Shown here piece by piece: positions 42,526 through 51,019 of a DNA stretch of 64,000 nt. Position 1 is the first letter of the stretch. Every line of letters starts with the position of its first letter. This DNA comes from JAUVXJ01 sp034411995. GTDB taxonomy: Bacteria > Chloroflexota > Anaerolineae > UBA7937 > B3-Chlor. A model generated the notes under the pieces. The model was not told the DNA's origin. It made no database searches and saw only the letters and a program-made list of their open reading frames with translations. The position numbers and the translations under genes were made by a program. The stretch spans positions 682,001 through 746,000 of the forward strand of contig DAOUME010000026.1 in the NCBI GenBank assembly GCA_034411995.1, read 5' to 3'.

Positions 42526-43119
42526 ATGACAGGTGAGTTTCGCACCAGCAAGGTCTTCGAGCCGATCACTATCGGCACGATGGAGGTCAAGAACCGCATC
42601 GTCGCCGGACCCATGGTCATGAACCACGCCACTGAGGACGGGCACGTTACCCCGCGAATGGTAGACTATTACGCCGCGAAAGCCAGAGGCGGGTTCGGCC
42701 TCGTGCACGTCGAGGTCTCCTACATCCGCCCCGACGGCAACATGTTTGCGCGGATGCTAGGCGTCTACACCGACAGGCAGCTATCTGGACTCAATGAGAT
42801 CACGGAGGCCATCCACGCTTACGGCACGAAATGCACCATCCAGTTGGTCCACGGCGGGGCGGAAGAGGAGAAGAAGGCGGTGGACGTGCTCGTGATCGGG
42901 GTCAGGCCTGTCAAGGACCCGCGGTTGGTCAAGCGGGCAACTGTATCAGGGCTAGTACACGTGATGCCCTTGGCAAGCCGGAGAAGTCCCAGCAATACCA
43001 TCTGCCGAATCGAGCGAAGAGCAAAGCGCGGTCTGGGTGTGTCACCACGGACCAGGTTTACAGGCATGACACGTGCCGATGGCACAACACATATCAGCGG
43101 GGCCAATCCCCCGCAGTAA
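42526..43119 (+). pseudogene. Decayed Old-Yellow-Enzyme (NADH:flavin oxidoreductase) gene
   Basis: The frame opens normally with SD AAGGAG and residues 1-111 read as a good OYE N-terminus (K-N-R-I-V-A-G-P-M, then Q-L-V-H-G-G, the loop normally followed by the catalytic region). At residue 112 the similarity jumps to a piece resembling the late barrel strand (V-L-V-I-G-V-R-P-V-K-D-P-R-L), so roughly 150 residues are missing. After residue 145 there is no similarity. FMN and substrate sites are lost. I read it as an internal deletion followed by further decay. Confidence 0.75.
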
Positions 43120-43141
43120 GGAACAGGGAGGGCAAGAGCTT

Positions 43142-44521
43142 ATGGCTGTGCGCGACTTGAGAGAGTTCACAAGCCTGCTGGAAGAGCTGGGGGAGCTTCA
43201 ATACGTACATCGGGAAGTGGACCCCAGATTCGAACTTGCCGCGATCGGCAGGAAGCTCAGCCGCGTCCAAGGGCCAGCGGTAGTCTTCGATAGTGTCAAG
43301 GGGTATCGCTACCAGGTGGTTATGAACATCTTCGGCACAACATTTCGCCGCGTCGCCCTAGCCCTGGGGTGCCGTGAAGATGAGTTGCTGAGAGTATGGT
43401 TGGAGAGGAGCAGAACCTTCCTAGAACCCAGAGTAGTGGAAACGGGCCCCTGTCAGGAGAACATGATCCTTGGCGAGGACGTCACACTGAGCAAGATCAT
43501 ACCGCAGATACTGTGGAATAGCACGGACGGCGGCGCCTACATCACCTTCGCTCTCTTCTTCAACAAGGATCCAGAAACAGGTGCCGGCAACATGTCCATC
43601 TACAGACTAATGATCGCAGGCGAGAACAGGCTGGGTGTGGACCTTATGCCCTCGCGTCATGGTGCAACCGCCTTCTTCAAGGCTGAGAGCATGGACAGGC
43701 CTTTGGACATAGCGATGGTCATAGGCGCCGATCCGGTCCTCTATCTGGCATCTCAAGCGCCTCTGCCATACGGCTCGGACGAATTGCATTTGGCCGGCGG
43801 TCTTCGAGGCGAGCCAGTCCAGGTGGTGAAGTGCAAGTCGGTTGACCTTATGGTGCCGGCCGCCGCAGAGATCGTACTTGAAGGCCGGGTACTTCCCCAC
43901 ATCCGTGAGATGGAGGGGCCATTTGGCGAGTTCCACGGTTATGTCGGGCCGGCAGGCATGCGACCCGTGATCGAGGTCACCGCAATCACCTACCGCGACG
44001 AACCTCGTTACCTCTGCACCTACGAGGGAGCCCCCCCCGACGAGGGAACCACGATTGACTCAGTGACCTCATCGGCCGAGCTGTACCATCAGATCAAGCA
44101 AGTTACAGCCCCTACGATCAAGGACGCGTTCTTCCCTCCTGGAGGATGCTCGGAATTCCACGCCATCGTGTCCCTGAAAAAGCAGGCCGCCGGGCAGGCC
44201 AAGAACGTGATACTGGACATCTTAAAAAACCCGGTGATCAAGAGCTGTGTGGTGGTAGACGAGGACATCGACATCAGAGATGGCACGCAGGTCGAATGGG
44301 CGATAGCAACGCGAGTTCGACCCGATAAGGACATATTGATCATCCCAGGGGTCGCTGGCCATCCGGCCGATCCCGTGCAAGGTGGCAGCAACAGTAGTTC
44401 AAAGTATGGCATCGATGCCACGATTCCCTTTGGCATGGATTTTCCTGATAGGGCCGTGACTGACGCAGATGCCACCAGACTGGTCGAAGCGAACTGGTCT
44501 GAGTATTTCTCATCATGTTGA
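43142..44521 (+). CDS. UbiD-family prenylated-FMN decarboxylase, copy 1
   Basis: 459 residues. The prFMN/active-site region E-M-E-G-P-F-G-E-F-H-G-Y near residue 260 contains the conserved Glu pair, and N-M-S-I-Y-R near residue 153 the conserved Arg. UbiD enzymes reversibly decarboxylate aromatic or unsaturated acids. ATG at 43142 with GGGAGGG ten bases upstream; earlier in-frame codons overlap the pseudogene. Codon choice looks a little less GC-biased than its neighbours. It is flanked on both sides by decayed genes. No UbiX flavin prenyltransferase is in the window. A second, distant copy lies at 51020. Confidence 0.88.
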   Translation: MAVRDLREFTSLLEELGELQYVHREVDPRFELAAIGRKLSRVQGPAVVFDSVKGYRYQVVMNIFGTTFRRVALALGCREDELLRVWLERSRTFLEPRVVETGPCQENMILGEDVTLSKIIPQILWNSTDGGAYITFALFFNKDPETGAGNMSIYRLMIAGENRLGVDLMPSRHGATAFFKAESMDRPLDIAMVIGADPVLYLASQAPLPYGSDELHLAGGLRGEPVQVVKCKSVDLMVPAAAEIVLEGRVLPHIREMEGPFGEFHGYVGPAGMRPVIEVTAITYRDEPRYLCTYEGAPPDEGTTIDSVTSSAELYHQIKQVTAPTIKDAFFPPGGCSEFHAIVSLKKQAAGQAKNVILDILKNPVIKSCVVVDEDIDIRDGTQVEWAIATRVRPDKDILIIPGVAGHPADPVQGGSNSSSKYGIDATIPFGMDFPDRAVTDADATRLVEANWSEYFSSC

Positions 44522-44629
44522 CAGACGGTTACCGGGCGGCCGCTGGATGGCCGGCAGGCTATCGTTCATACGCCGCCGGCGTGCGTTGACGATGCGGGTT
44601 CGACGCTGTGCGCGGCCGCCAGACGTATC

Positions 44630-45090
44630 TTGCAGTCTCGGAAGTACTGGCGCAAGAAGATCAGAGAGACACGTGGTAAGCATGATGCCCTCCTCACGGG
44701 CGACGAGGAGTGCTGCGCCTTCGGCCGCACTGGTGAGTTCTTTGGAGTGGAGCATTTCGGCACTGAACTGGATACTATGACCACAGGCCAAGCGCTTCAC
44801 CAGTGGCTACTCTTGGTTCGAGGCCGGCATCACGAGGAGAAAGATCATCAAGGACGTGCACCTTCTCCGGCACGTGCATACACACATCCTACTATCCGGT
44901 GAATTCGTTAGTTCGCTTCGAAGATGCCCGCGTCGTCGAGGCGGAAAACCTTGCCCGCAGCTCTGCTGAAGCGGGAAAGTATGTGCTCCGGCACCTTCGA
45001 AGATCAAGCCATCGTCTGAGAGTCGTCGACGTCAGGGGGCTCGGCGTGCCGACGGCCATCGGATTGGTCAAAGGCAGAGCCGCGAAATAG
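44630..45090 (+). pseudogene. Decayed class III aminotransferase gene
   Basis: Two frames carry pieces of one aminotransferase. The first (44630 to about 44800) reads E-C-C-A-F-G-R-T-G-E-F-F-G-V-E-H and M-T-T-G-Q-A-L, where the PLP-binding Lys is replaced by Gln. The second, in another frame from about 44915 to 45090, reads V-V-D-V-R-G-L-G and I-G-L-V-K-G, the usual C-terminal half. The N-terminal half is absent. Frameshift, truncation and loss of the Lys all show it is dead. It may be a relic of a duplicate of the intact genes upstream. Confidence 0.78.
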
Positions 45091-45146
45091 CACTTTGAGC
45101 GCAAGTCTGTCTGGGACAAAGGACGGTTAAGAGTCTAGGAGACTTA

Positions 45147-46802
45147 ATGTCGGACTGCGATATTGTCGTCATCGGTGGTGGACACAACGGATTGATCTGT
45201 GCCGGCTACCTGGCGAGGGCGGGCGAGAAGGTCCTCGTCCTGGAAAAGCACGACGTGGTCGGAGGGTTCATCACCACCGAAGAGGCCATCCCCGAGGCTC
45301 CGGGGTTCAAGCTGAACATCGGGGCTATGGAGCATGGCGGTGTCGTGGAAACTCCCATCGTGTCCGACCTGGAACTGGAGAAGTTCGGCCTGGAATACAT
45401 GTGCAGGGAGGAGATGTACTTCTTCCCCTTCCTGGACGGTGTGGCCGTTCCCATCTACAAGAGTGTGGATGAGACGTGTAAGGCCATCGCTGAGATCTCG
45501 AAGAGGGATGCAGAAGCTTACAGAAGTTTCGTCGAGTTCTCCAACGCCCTACTCTCCCTGTTCGCAGCCGTGAGCTATGCAGCGCCCCCTTCCTTTGGTG
45601 AGCTGGCGGCGGCCATGGGAGCTGGCGGCGCTGTGGGTATGGACGCGGACCGGCTGATCAGGACCGTGCTCACCAGCCCCAGGGCCGTGGTGAGCGAGTG
45701 GTTCGAGTCGGAATACCTGAGGGCAGCCCTGGCTTACTACGGTTCGGTCAGCCAGACAGCCCCCTCGACGCTGGGCTCCGGCTGGGCCCCTTGTCTCCTC
45801 GCTGGCTGCCACTCTTCTGGTCAGTGGCGCCCCAGGGGAGGCAGCGGCATGCTCATCGAGTCCCTCATCAGGGCCATCGAGCATCATGGGGGCACCGTTC
45901 GAGCCAGCGCGGAGGTGGCCAGGATCATCGTCGAAAACGGCAAAGCCGCCGCCGTGGAGCTGCGCGATGGCGAGAGAATAGAAGCTCGACACGGCATCGT
46001 CTCGTCCATAGATGCGAAGCGTGTCTTTCTGGATCTCTTGGATCCAGGGCTGCTGGACCCACAGTTGATCCGACAGGTGAAGAACATCACCGTGGCCGGA
46101 ACCAACGTCTCCGAGTTCAAGATCGACTGTGCTCTGGACGAGTTGCCCAGCCTCGACCGCTGGGAAAGGGGTGCGGAATTCATCGTGGGCATGATTCAGC
46201 CCTGCCCCACGGTGGATTACCTGGAGCGCGAGTTTGTCGACATCAGACGAGGCGTATTCCCTGAGGCACCCGCCGTCCTCTGCGCCGTGCCTTCTGCCGC
46301 GGACCCCAGCCTGGCTCCGCGGGGCAAACACACGCTGTGGCTGTCCTGCTTCGCACCCTACGAACTGAGTGGCGGGAGAAACTGGGACGATATACGGGAA
46401 GAGATAGCCGACCACCTGATAGATGTCGTCGCTCAGTACATGCCCAACATCAAGAAGGCGATGATCGGCCGTATCATACAGACGCCTGTCGACTGGTACC
46501 GTCGCACCGGAGCCATCGCCGGCAACCCCAATCACATGGACATGACCCTGGACCAGTTGTTCGGCTATCGCCCCACCCCAGCCCTCTCCGGCTACCGGAC
46601 CCCCATCAAAGAGCTGTACCTCTCCGGCAGCGGAGTCCACCCGGGCGGGGGCCTCAACGGGATCCCCGGCCACAATACGGCGCAGGTGATGCTGGAGGAC
46701 CTGGGCTACATCAAGTCTGCCTCCCGCGGCGGGCTGAGACAGAGGATCTCCAAATTCAGGGACCTGTTCCAAACCTACATGACACTGAGAAAGTACCTGT
46801 GA
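45147..46802 (+). CDS. FAD-dependent oxidoreductase, phytoene-desaturase-like
   Basis: 551 residues. N-terminal Rossmann G-G-G-H-N-G-L near residue 11 with E-K-H at the end of the second strand, and the C-terminal FAD motif G-S-G-V-H-P-G-G-G-L-N-G near residue 505. This is the COG1233 group (phytoene desaturase, all-trans-retinol saturase and many uncharacterised bacterial members). There are no carotenoid genes nearby, so a role in oxidising or reducing a ring substrate together with the AOR and UbiD downstream is plausible but unproven. SD AGGAGA; the stop overlaps the next start (TGATG). Confidence 0.85.
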   Translation: MSDCDIVVIGGGHNGLICAGYLARAGEKVLVLEKHDVVGGFITTEEAIPEAPGFKLNIGAMEHGGVVETPIVSDLELEKFGLEYMCREEMYFFPFLDGVAVPIYKSVDETCKAIAEISKRDAEAYRSFVEFSNALLSLFAAVSYAAPPSFGELAAAMGAGGAVGMDADRLIRTVLTSPRAVVSEWFESEYLRAALAYYGSVSQTAPSTLGSGWAPCLLAGCHSSGQWRPRGGSGMLIESLIRAIEHHGGTVRASAEVARIIVENGKAAAVELRDGERIEARHGIVSSIDAKRVFLDLLDPGLLDPQLIRQVKNITVAGTNVSEFKIDCALDELPSLDRWERGAEFIVGMIQPCPTVDYLEREFVDIRRGVFPEAPAVLCAVPSAADPSLAPRGKHTLWLSCFAPYELSGGRNWDDIREEIADHLIDVVAQYMPNIKKAMIGRIIQTPVDWYRRTGAIAGNPNHMDMTLDQLFGYRPTPALSGYRTPIKELYLSGSGVHPGGGLNGIPGHNTAQVMLEDLGYIKSASRGGLRQRISKFRDLFQTYMTLRKYL

Positions 46803-48283
46803 TGAGTATTCTGATCGAAAACTGCTCCCTCCTTGACGAGGGCTCGCCCTACGGCATCAAGGAGAACGTAGACATACTGATCGAGGGAAACACGATCGCC
46901 AAGATAGGGCCATCCCCTCAGGACACCTGCACGCTGGAGCGCACCGTCTCCGGGAAGGGACTCCTGGCCATGCCCGGGCTGGTCAACGCCCACGCCCACT
47001 CGCCAGAGAACTACCTCCGAGGGAGGACGGAGAAGGTACCCCTCGAGCTATGGCTCTTCGACTTCTTCTCCTCTGGCGTGCGCTTCTCCCCCAGGGAAAC
47101 CTACCTCGCCGCCCTCGTCGGCGCCGCCGAGATGTTGAGGACGGGCACGACGTCGGTGCTCGATCACTTCTGGGTCAACGGTGGCATGACCATCGACGAC
47201 CTGGATGCGGTCATGGAGGCCTACCGGGACATCGGTATCAGGGCCGCTGTGGCCCCACTGGTGGAGGATCTCCGTCCTGAGCTGGAGGCCGCCATCGAGA
47301 ACGACCCCGATCTGGACTCTGACCCTGGAAACGCTGATTCTGCCCTCGATGTCCCCCACTATCTGGACACGCTGGAGGCCTTCTTCGAGAAGTGGCACGG
47401 GGCCGAGAACGGAAGGCTCCGCTGCCTGGCGGGCCCCTCAGGCCCCCAGTGGTGCTCTGAGGGGGTCCTGCACGGTTCCGCCGAGATCGCCGCCAACTAC
47501 CAGAGTGGGGTGCACATGCATACGGATGAGACTAAACTGCAAGCCCTGCTCTGCCGCGAGATCTACGGCTGCTCTGCGATCTCACACCTGCACGAGCAAG
47601 GGCTGCTGGGACCGCACGTATCGCTGGCTCACTGTGTCTGGGTCGACGACAGGGACATGGAGATCCTGGGGGAGACCGGTGCCACCGTCGTCCACAACCC
47701 TGCCAGCAACCTCAAGCTGGGCAGCGGGTTCGCACCGATCCTCCAGATGAAGGAAAGAGGCATCCATCTGGCCATAGGCGCTGATGGCTCTGCCAGCAGC
47801 GACAATCACCTGCTCTTCGACATTCTGAAGCTGACCGGTCTGATCCACAGCGCCCGGGAGACCGACCACCGCCGCTGGCTCTCGGCCAGAGACGTGGTAG
47901 CCATGGGCACCACGGGCGGCGCCAGGGCTCTGGGGCTCGCCGGCGAGCTCGGCGAGCTGAAACCGGGCATGCTGGCGGATATCTCTCTCCTCCGGCTCGA
48001 CACCTGCTTCTTCACCCCTCTCAACGATGCCTTCCGCCAACTCGTGTACTGCGAGAATGGAAGCTCGGTGGCGACGGTGATCGTCGACGGCCGAATCGTG
48101 GTGGAGGAGGGCCGGCTGCTCACCGTGGACCAGGGGTCGGCGATGGCTGAGATGAGGGAACTGTGGGCCAAGAAGCGGGATTCCATCCCCACCCTGGACG
48201 GCGACAGCTTGAGAGTATTCCGTGCCCTGGAGCGCTACCAGGCGGAGCAGTCGGCCAGGGGCTTCCACGTGTCCCGCCATTAG
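46802..48283 (+). CDS. Amidohydrolase (cyclic deaminase / chlorohydrolase type), copy 2
   Basis: 493 residues and a close paralogue of the gene at 30459: both begin M-S-I-L-I, and the L-E-L-W-L, F-S-P-R-E-T-Y-L-A-A and S-A-S-S-D-N blocks are shared. Metal ligands: N-A-H-A-H-S, V-H-M-H-T, L-A-H-C-V-W and I-G-A-D-G-S. Probably a hydrolase for a related but different ring in the second catabolic module. The start shares one base with the previous stop, so translation is coupled; a long in-frame extension upstream lies inside the FAD gene and is rejected. Confidence 0.86.
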   Translation: MSILIENCSLLDEGSPYGIKENVDILIEGNTIAKIGPSPQDTCTLERTVSGKGLLAMPGLVNAHAHSPENYLRGRTEKVPLELWLFDFFSSGVRFSPRETYLAALVGAAEMLRTGTTSVLDHFWVNGGMTIDDLDAVMEAYRDIGIRAAVAPLVEDLRPELEAAIENDPDLDSDPGNADSALDVPHYLDTLEAFFEKWHGAENGRLRCLAGPSGPQWCSEGVLHGSAEIAANYQSGVHMHTDETKLQALLCREIYGCSAISHLHEQGLLGPHVSLAHCVWVDDRDMEILGETGATVVHNPASNLKLGSGFAPILQMKERGIHLAIGADGSASSDNHLLFDILKLTGLIHSARETDHRRWLSARDVVAMGTTGGARALGLAGELGELKPGMLADISLLRLDTCFFTPLNDAFRQLVYCENGSSVATVIVDGRIVVEEGRLLTVDQGSAMAEMRELWAKKRDSIPTLDGDSLRVFRALERYQAEQSARGFHVSRH

Positions 48284-48296
48284 AAAAGGAGTGTGA

Positions 48297-49298
48297 ATGA
48301 CTCAACTTGACTCGGGCCCCCTGCTGCAGATGCTATACGCTTATCAGGGATCGGCGATCCTCATGGGCAGCAACGAGCTGGGCGTTTATGAGCTACTGGC
48401 CGACAAACCACTCAGCGCACAAGAGGTAGCATCGCGGCTGGGCTCACCGACCAGATCCACAGAGCTGCTGCTGAACGCCTGTGTGGCAGTGGGGCTGCTG
48501 CATAAGACGGGAGATAAGTACTCCAACTCCCCCTTGTCCAACGAGCTGCTGGTGCCAGGCAGGCCGGGCTATCTCGGTCGCGTGGTGACCAAGGAGCAGG
48601 AGTTCTACGGACCCTGGGGTCTGGTCGCCCGGGCGGTCCGCGGAGACCAGGCCCAGCTACCTACCATGGCCCAGCGCCTGCGCAAGGCCCCTGACACCGC
48701 CCGCAACTTCCTCCTGGCCCTCCATGACCTGGGACTGCTGAACGCCAGCCAACTGCCGGACTACGTCGATCTGACCGGCCGCCGCAAGCTGCTGGATGTG
48801 GGCGGTGGGGTCGGAACCTTCTCCATCCTGCTGGCCCGGAAGAACCCAGATCTCCGGGCGGTGGTTCTAGACCTGCCCGAGGTACGCGAGCTGGCCGAGC
48901 AGACCATCGCCTCGTACGGCTTGAGCGACCGGATCGCCTTTGAGGCCGGTGACTACCACGCCCCTAGCCTGGGCGATGGGTACGACGTGGTCCTCCTCTC
49001 CAATATCCTGCACGACAACACCGAGGAATCCTGTCGTCAGTTGCTCACCAAGTCCCATCAGGCACTGGTCGAAGGAGGACTGGTAGCGGTCCACGAGTTT
49101 TTCCTGGAAGAGGACGGAACGGGCCCAGCGGTGGGCGCCATCTTCTCTCTACTGATGATGCTCGAGAACCAGGGTGCGGCGGAATACCCCTCCGAGCAGA
49201 TCAAGAAATGGTTGCTGGACACCGGCTTCGTCGATCCCGTGGCCCATCAGCTTCCGCAGCCCAGTCCTATGGTGGTTGTGGTAGCCAGCAAAGGATAG
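48297..49298 (+). CDS. SAM-dependent O-methyltransferase (HIOMT/caffeate family)
   Basis: 333 residues. An N-terminal winged-helix dimerisation domain (residues 15-95, E-L-L-L-N-A-C-V-A-V-G-L-L) precedes a Rossmann methyltransferase domain with motif I L-L-D-V-G-G-G-V-G-T-F near residue 165 and L-S-N-I-L-H-D near residue 237, the catalytic His position of plant-type small-molecule O-methyltransferases. It may methylate, or in an anaerobe demethylate with a partner, a phenolic or enolic substrate. SD AAGGAG five bases before ATG. Lies between amidohydrolase and AOR genes in one operon. Confidence 0.85.
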   Translation: MTQLDSGPLLQMLYAYQGSAILMGSNELGVYELLADKPLSAQEVASRLGSPTRSTELLLNACVAVGLLHKTGDKYSNSPLSNELLVPGRPGYLGRVVTKEQEFYGPWGLVARAVRGDQAQLPTMAQRLRKAPDTARNFLLALHDLGLLNASQLPDYVDLTGRRKLLDVGGGVGTFSILLARKNPDLRAVVLDLPEVRELAEQTIASYGLSDRIAFEAGDYHAPSLGDGYDVVLLSNILHDNTEESCRQLLTKSHQALVEGGLVAVHEFFLEEDGTGPAVGAIFSLLMMLENQGAAEYPSEQIKKWLLDTGFVDPVAHQLPQPSPMVVVVASKG

Positions 49299-49302
49299 CA
49301 CG

Positions 49303-51006
49303 ATGATCACCAAGGTGGTAGACCTCTACACCGGCAAAGTGGAGCCACTCCCCGTCTCCGATGAAACCCGACTTCGGTACATCGGCGGGCTGGGGTTGGC
49401 AGCCAAGCTGATGCGCGACTCCTACCAGCCAGGCTGGCCACCACTGCACGAAGCCAGCCCTCTGATCGTCGCCGTGGGCCCGCTCAACGCGACGGGCATG
49501 CCAGGGGCTAACCGCGTGGTCTTCTACGGCCATTCTCCGCTGACAGGCCTCATGGCCGGAAGCTGGATGGGTGGGAGATTCGGCAACGCCCTGGCCCAGA
49601 CAGGCACTGTGGCCTACGTGTTGCGCAACTACGCGCCAGAGCCCTCCATCCTGCACATCGAGGACGATCACGTAGAGGTGCTGCCCCAGCGCGACCTCTG
49701 GGGTCTGCCCGTTTCACAGGCCAGGGAAGCGCTGCGCACGGGCTTCCTGGGGCATCAGGTAGCCTTGATCGGTCCTGCCGGGGAGAACCGGGTGTCCATG
49801 GCCTGCATCCGGGGCGACGAGGGACACACCGCCGGCCGCTGTGGCCTGGGCGCGGTCATGGGCGCCAAGAACCTCAAGGCGCTGGTCGTAGCGGGCACCA
49901 GGCGTCCACCTGTAGCCCGAGCCGAGGAGCTGGCCACGATAGTCCGCCAGGCGGTCGAGGCGCTCCAGGGCAACGAAGAGCTGGTAGAGCGCCAGGGCAG
50001 GATGGGCACGCCGGAGGTAGCGGAACCGGTCAACGAGTTCAACGGCTGGCCTACCGCCAATCATCAGCGACGTCACTTCGAGCACGGCGAGAAGCTGTAT
50101 GGAGAACGCATCCTCCGGGATTACGTCACCAGGAGCACGACCTGCCCCAGTTGCCCCGTCCGGTGCCGCAAGCACGTCACCATCGACGGCGTCGAGATGG
50201 AGGCTCCAGAATACGAATCCCTGTGGGCCTTCGGCCCGGAAAACGTGATCGACGACTACGTGCTCATCGCCAAAGCGAACGAGTTGTGCAACGAATACGG
50301 GCTGGACACCATCTCCGCGGGGAACGCCATCGCCTTCTATCGCGAGTACCGGAGCGGCTTTGACTCCCCCCAGGGTGTGCTACCCTTGATCGAGAAGATC
50401 GCCAGGCAAGAAGACGAAGGGGCGCTCCTTGGCCGGGGGGTCCGTGAGGCGCAGAAGCAATTGGGCGTGGATTTCGGCATGCACGTCAAGGGGCTCGAGC
50501 TCTCAGCCTACGACCCCAGGGCCTTCCTGGGCATGGCGCTTTCCTACTCCACCAACAACCGCGGCGGATGCCACTGCCGCGCCTGGACGGTGCGCCCAGA
50601 GGTGTTTGGCACGGAATTCACCCCTGAACAGCTAACGGCCATGGTCCAGGATCGCCAGGACTCGGGAAGCGTTCGTGACTCTCTGATCGTCTGCGTATTC
50701 CTGCACGCCACGCTGGGCTACAAGGTTTACGCTCCGGCCTTGCGCTCCGTAACCGGACTGGACTACACAGTCTCATCTCTCAAAGAGGCCGGGGAGCGCA
50801 TCTTCCAGTTGGAGAGGCTGATGAACGTCGACCTCGGGGTCTCATCGGATCAGGATACCCTCCCGCAGCGAATCCTCACCGGCATGGACCACCCTGAGAA
50901 GCACGTGAAGAGCAAGTCACTCTATTACCAATTGCGCCACTGGAACGAAAGTGGGGCGCCTGAAGAGTCTGTGCTCCAGACTCTGGGGTTGGGGGCCGAC
51001 AAATAA
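49303..51006 (+). CDS. Aldehyde:ferredoxin oxidoreductase family protein, copy 2
   Basis: 567 residues, about 50 shorter than copy 1. The pterin-binding N-domain has Y-I-G-G-L-G-L-A-A-K near residue 26 and S-P-L-T-G. Fe-S ligands are C-P-S-C-P-V-R-C near residue 279 and a distal Cys in L-I-V-C-V-F near residue 464. AOR-type tungsten enzymes of this branch include benzoyl-CoA-reductase-like and uncharacterised members, so the substrate need not be a simple aldehyde. The gene is 4 bases after the methyltransferase and 13 bases before a UbiD gene. Confidence 0.88.
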   Translation: MITKVVDLYTGKVEPLPVSDETRLRYIGGLGLAAKLMRDSYQPGWPPLHEASPLIVAVGPLNATGMPGANRVVFYGHSPLTGLMAGSWMGGRFGNALAQTGTVAYVLRNYAPEPSILHIEDDHVEVLPQRDLWGLPVSQAREALRTGFLGHQVALIGPAGENRVSMACIRGDEGHTAGRCGLGAVMGAKNLKALVVAGTRRPPVARAEELATIVRQAVEALQGNEELVERQGRMGTPEVAEPVNEFNGWPTANHQRRHFEHGEKLYGERILRDYVTRSTTCPSCPVRCRKHVTIDGVEMEAPEYESLWAFGPENVIDDYVLIAKANELCNEYGLDTISAGNAIAFYREYRSGFDSPQGVLPLIEKIARQEDEGALLGRGVREAQKQLGVDFGMHVKGLELSAYDPRAFLGMALSYSTNNRGGCHCRAWTVRPEVFGTEFTPEQLTAMVQDRQDSGSVRDSLIVCVFLHATLGYKVYAPALRSVTGLDYTVSSLKEAGERIFQLERLMNVDLGVSSDQDTLPQRILTGMDHPEKHVKSKSLYYQLRHWNESGAPEESVLQTLGLGADK

Positions 51007-51019
51007 GGGGGAAGCGAAG

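Noticed and set aside
46337..46801. 155-codon upstream extension of the second amidohydrolase
   Set aside because: It lies inside the FAD oxidoreductase gene and the paralogue begins at the same M-S-I-L-I start.
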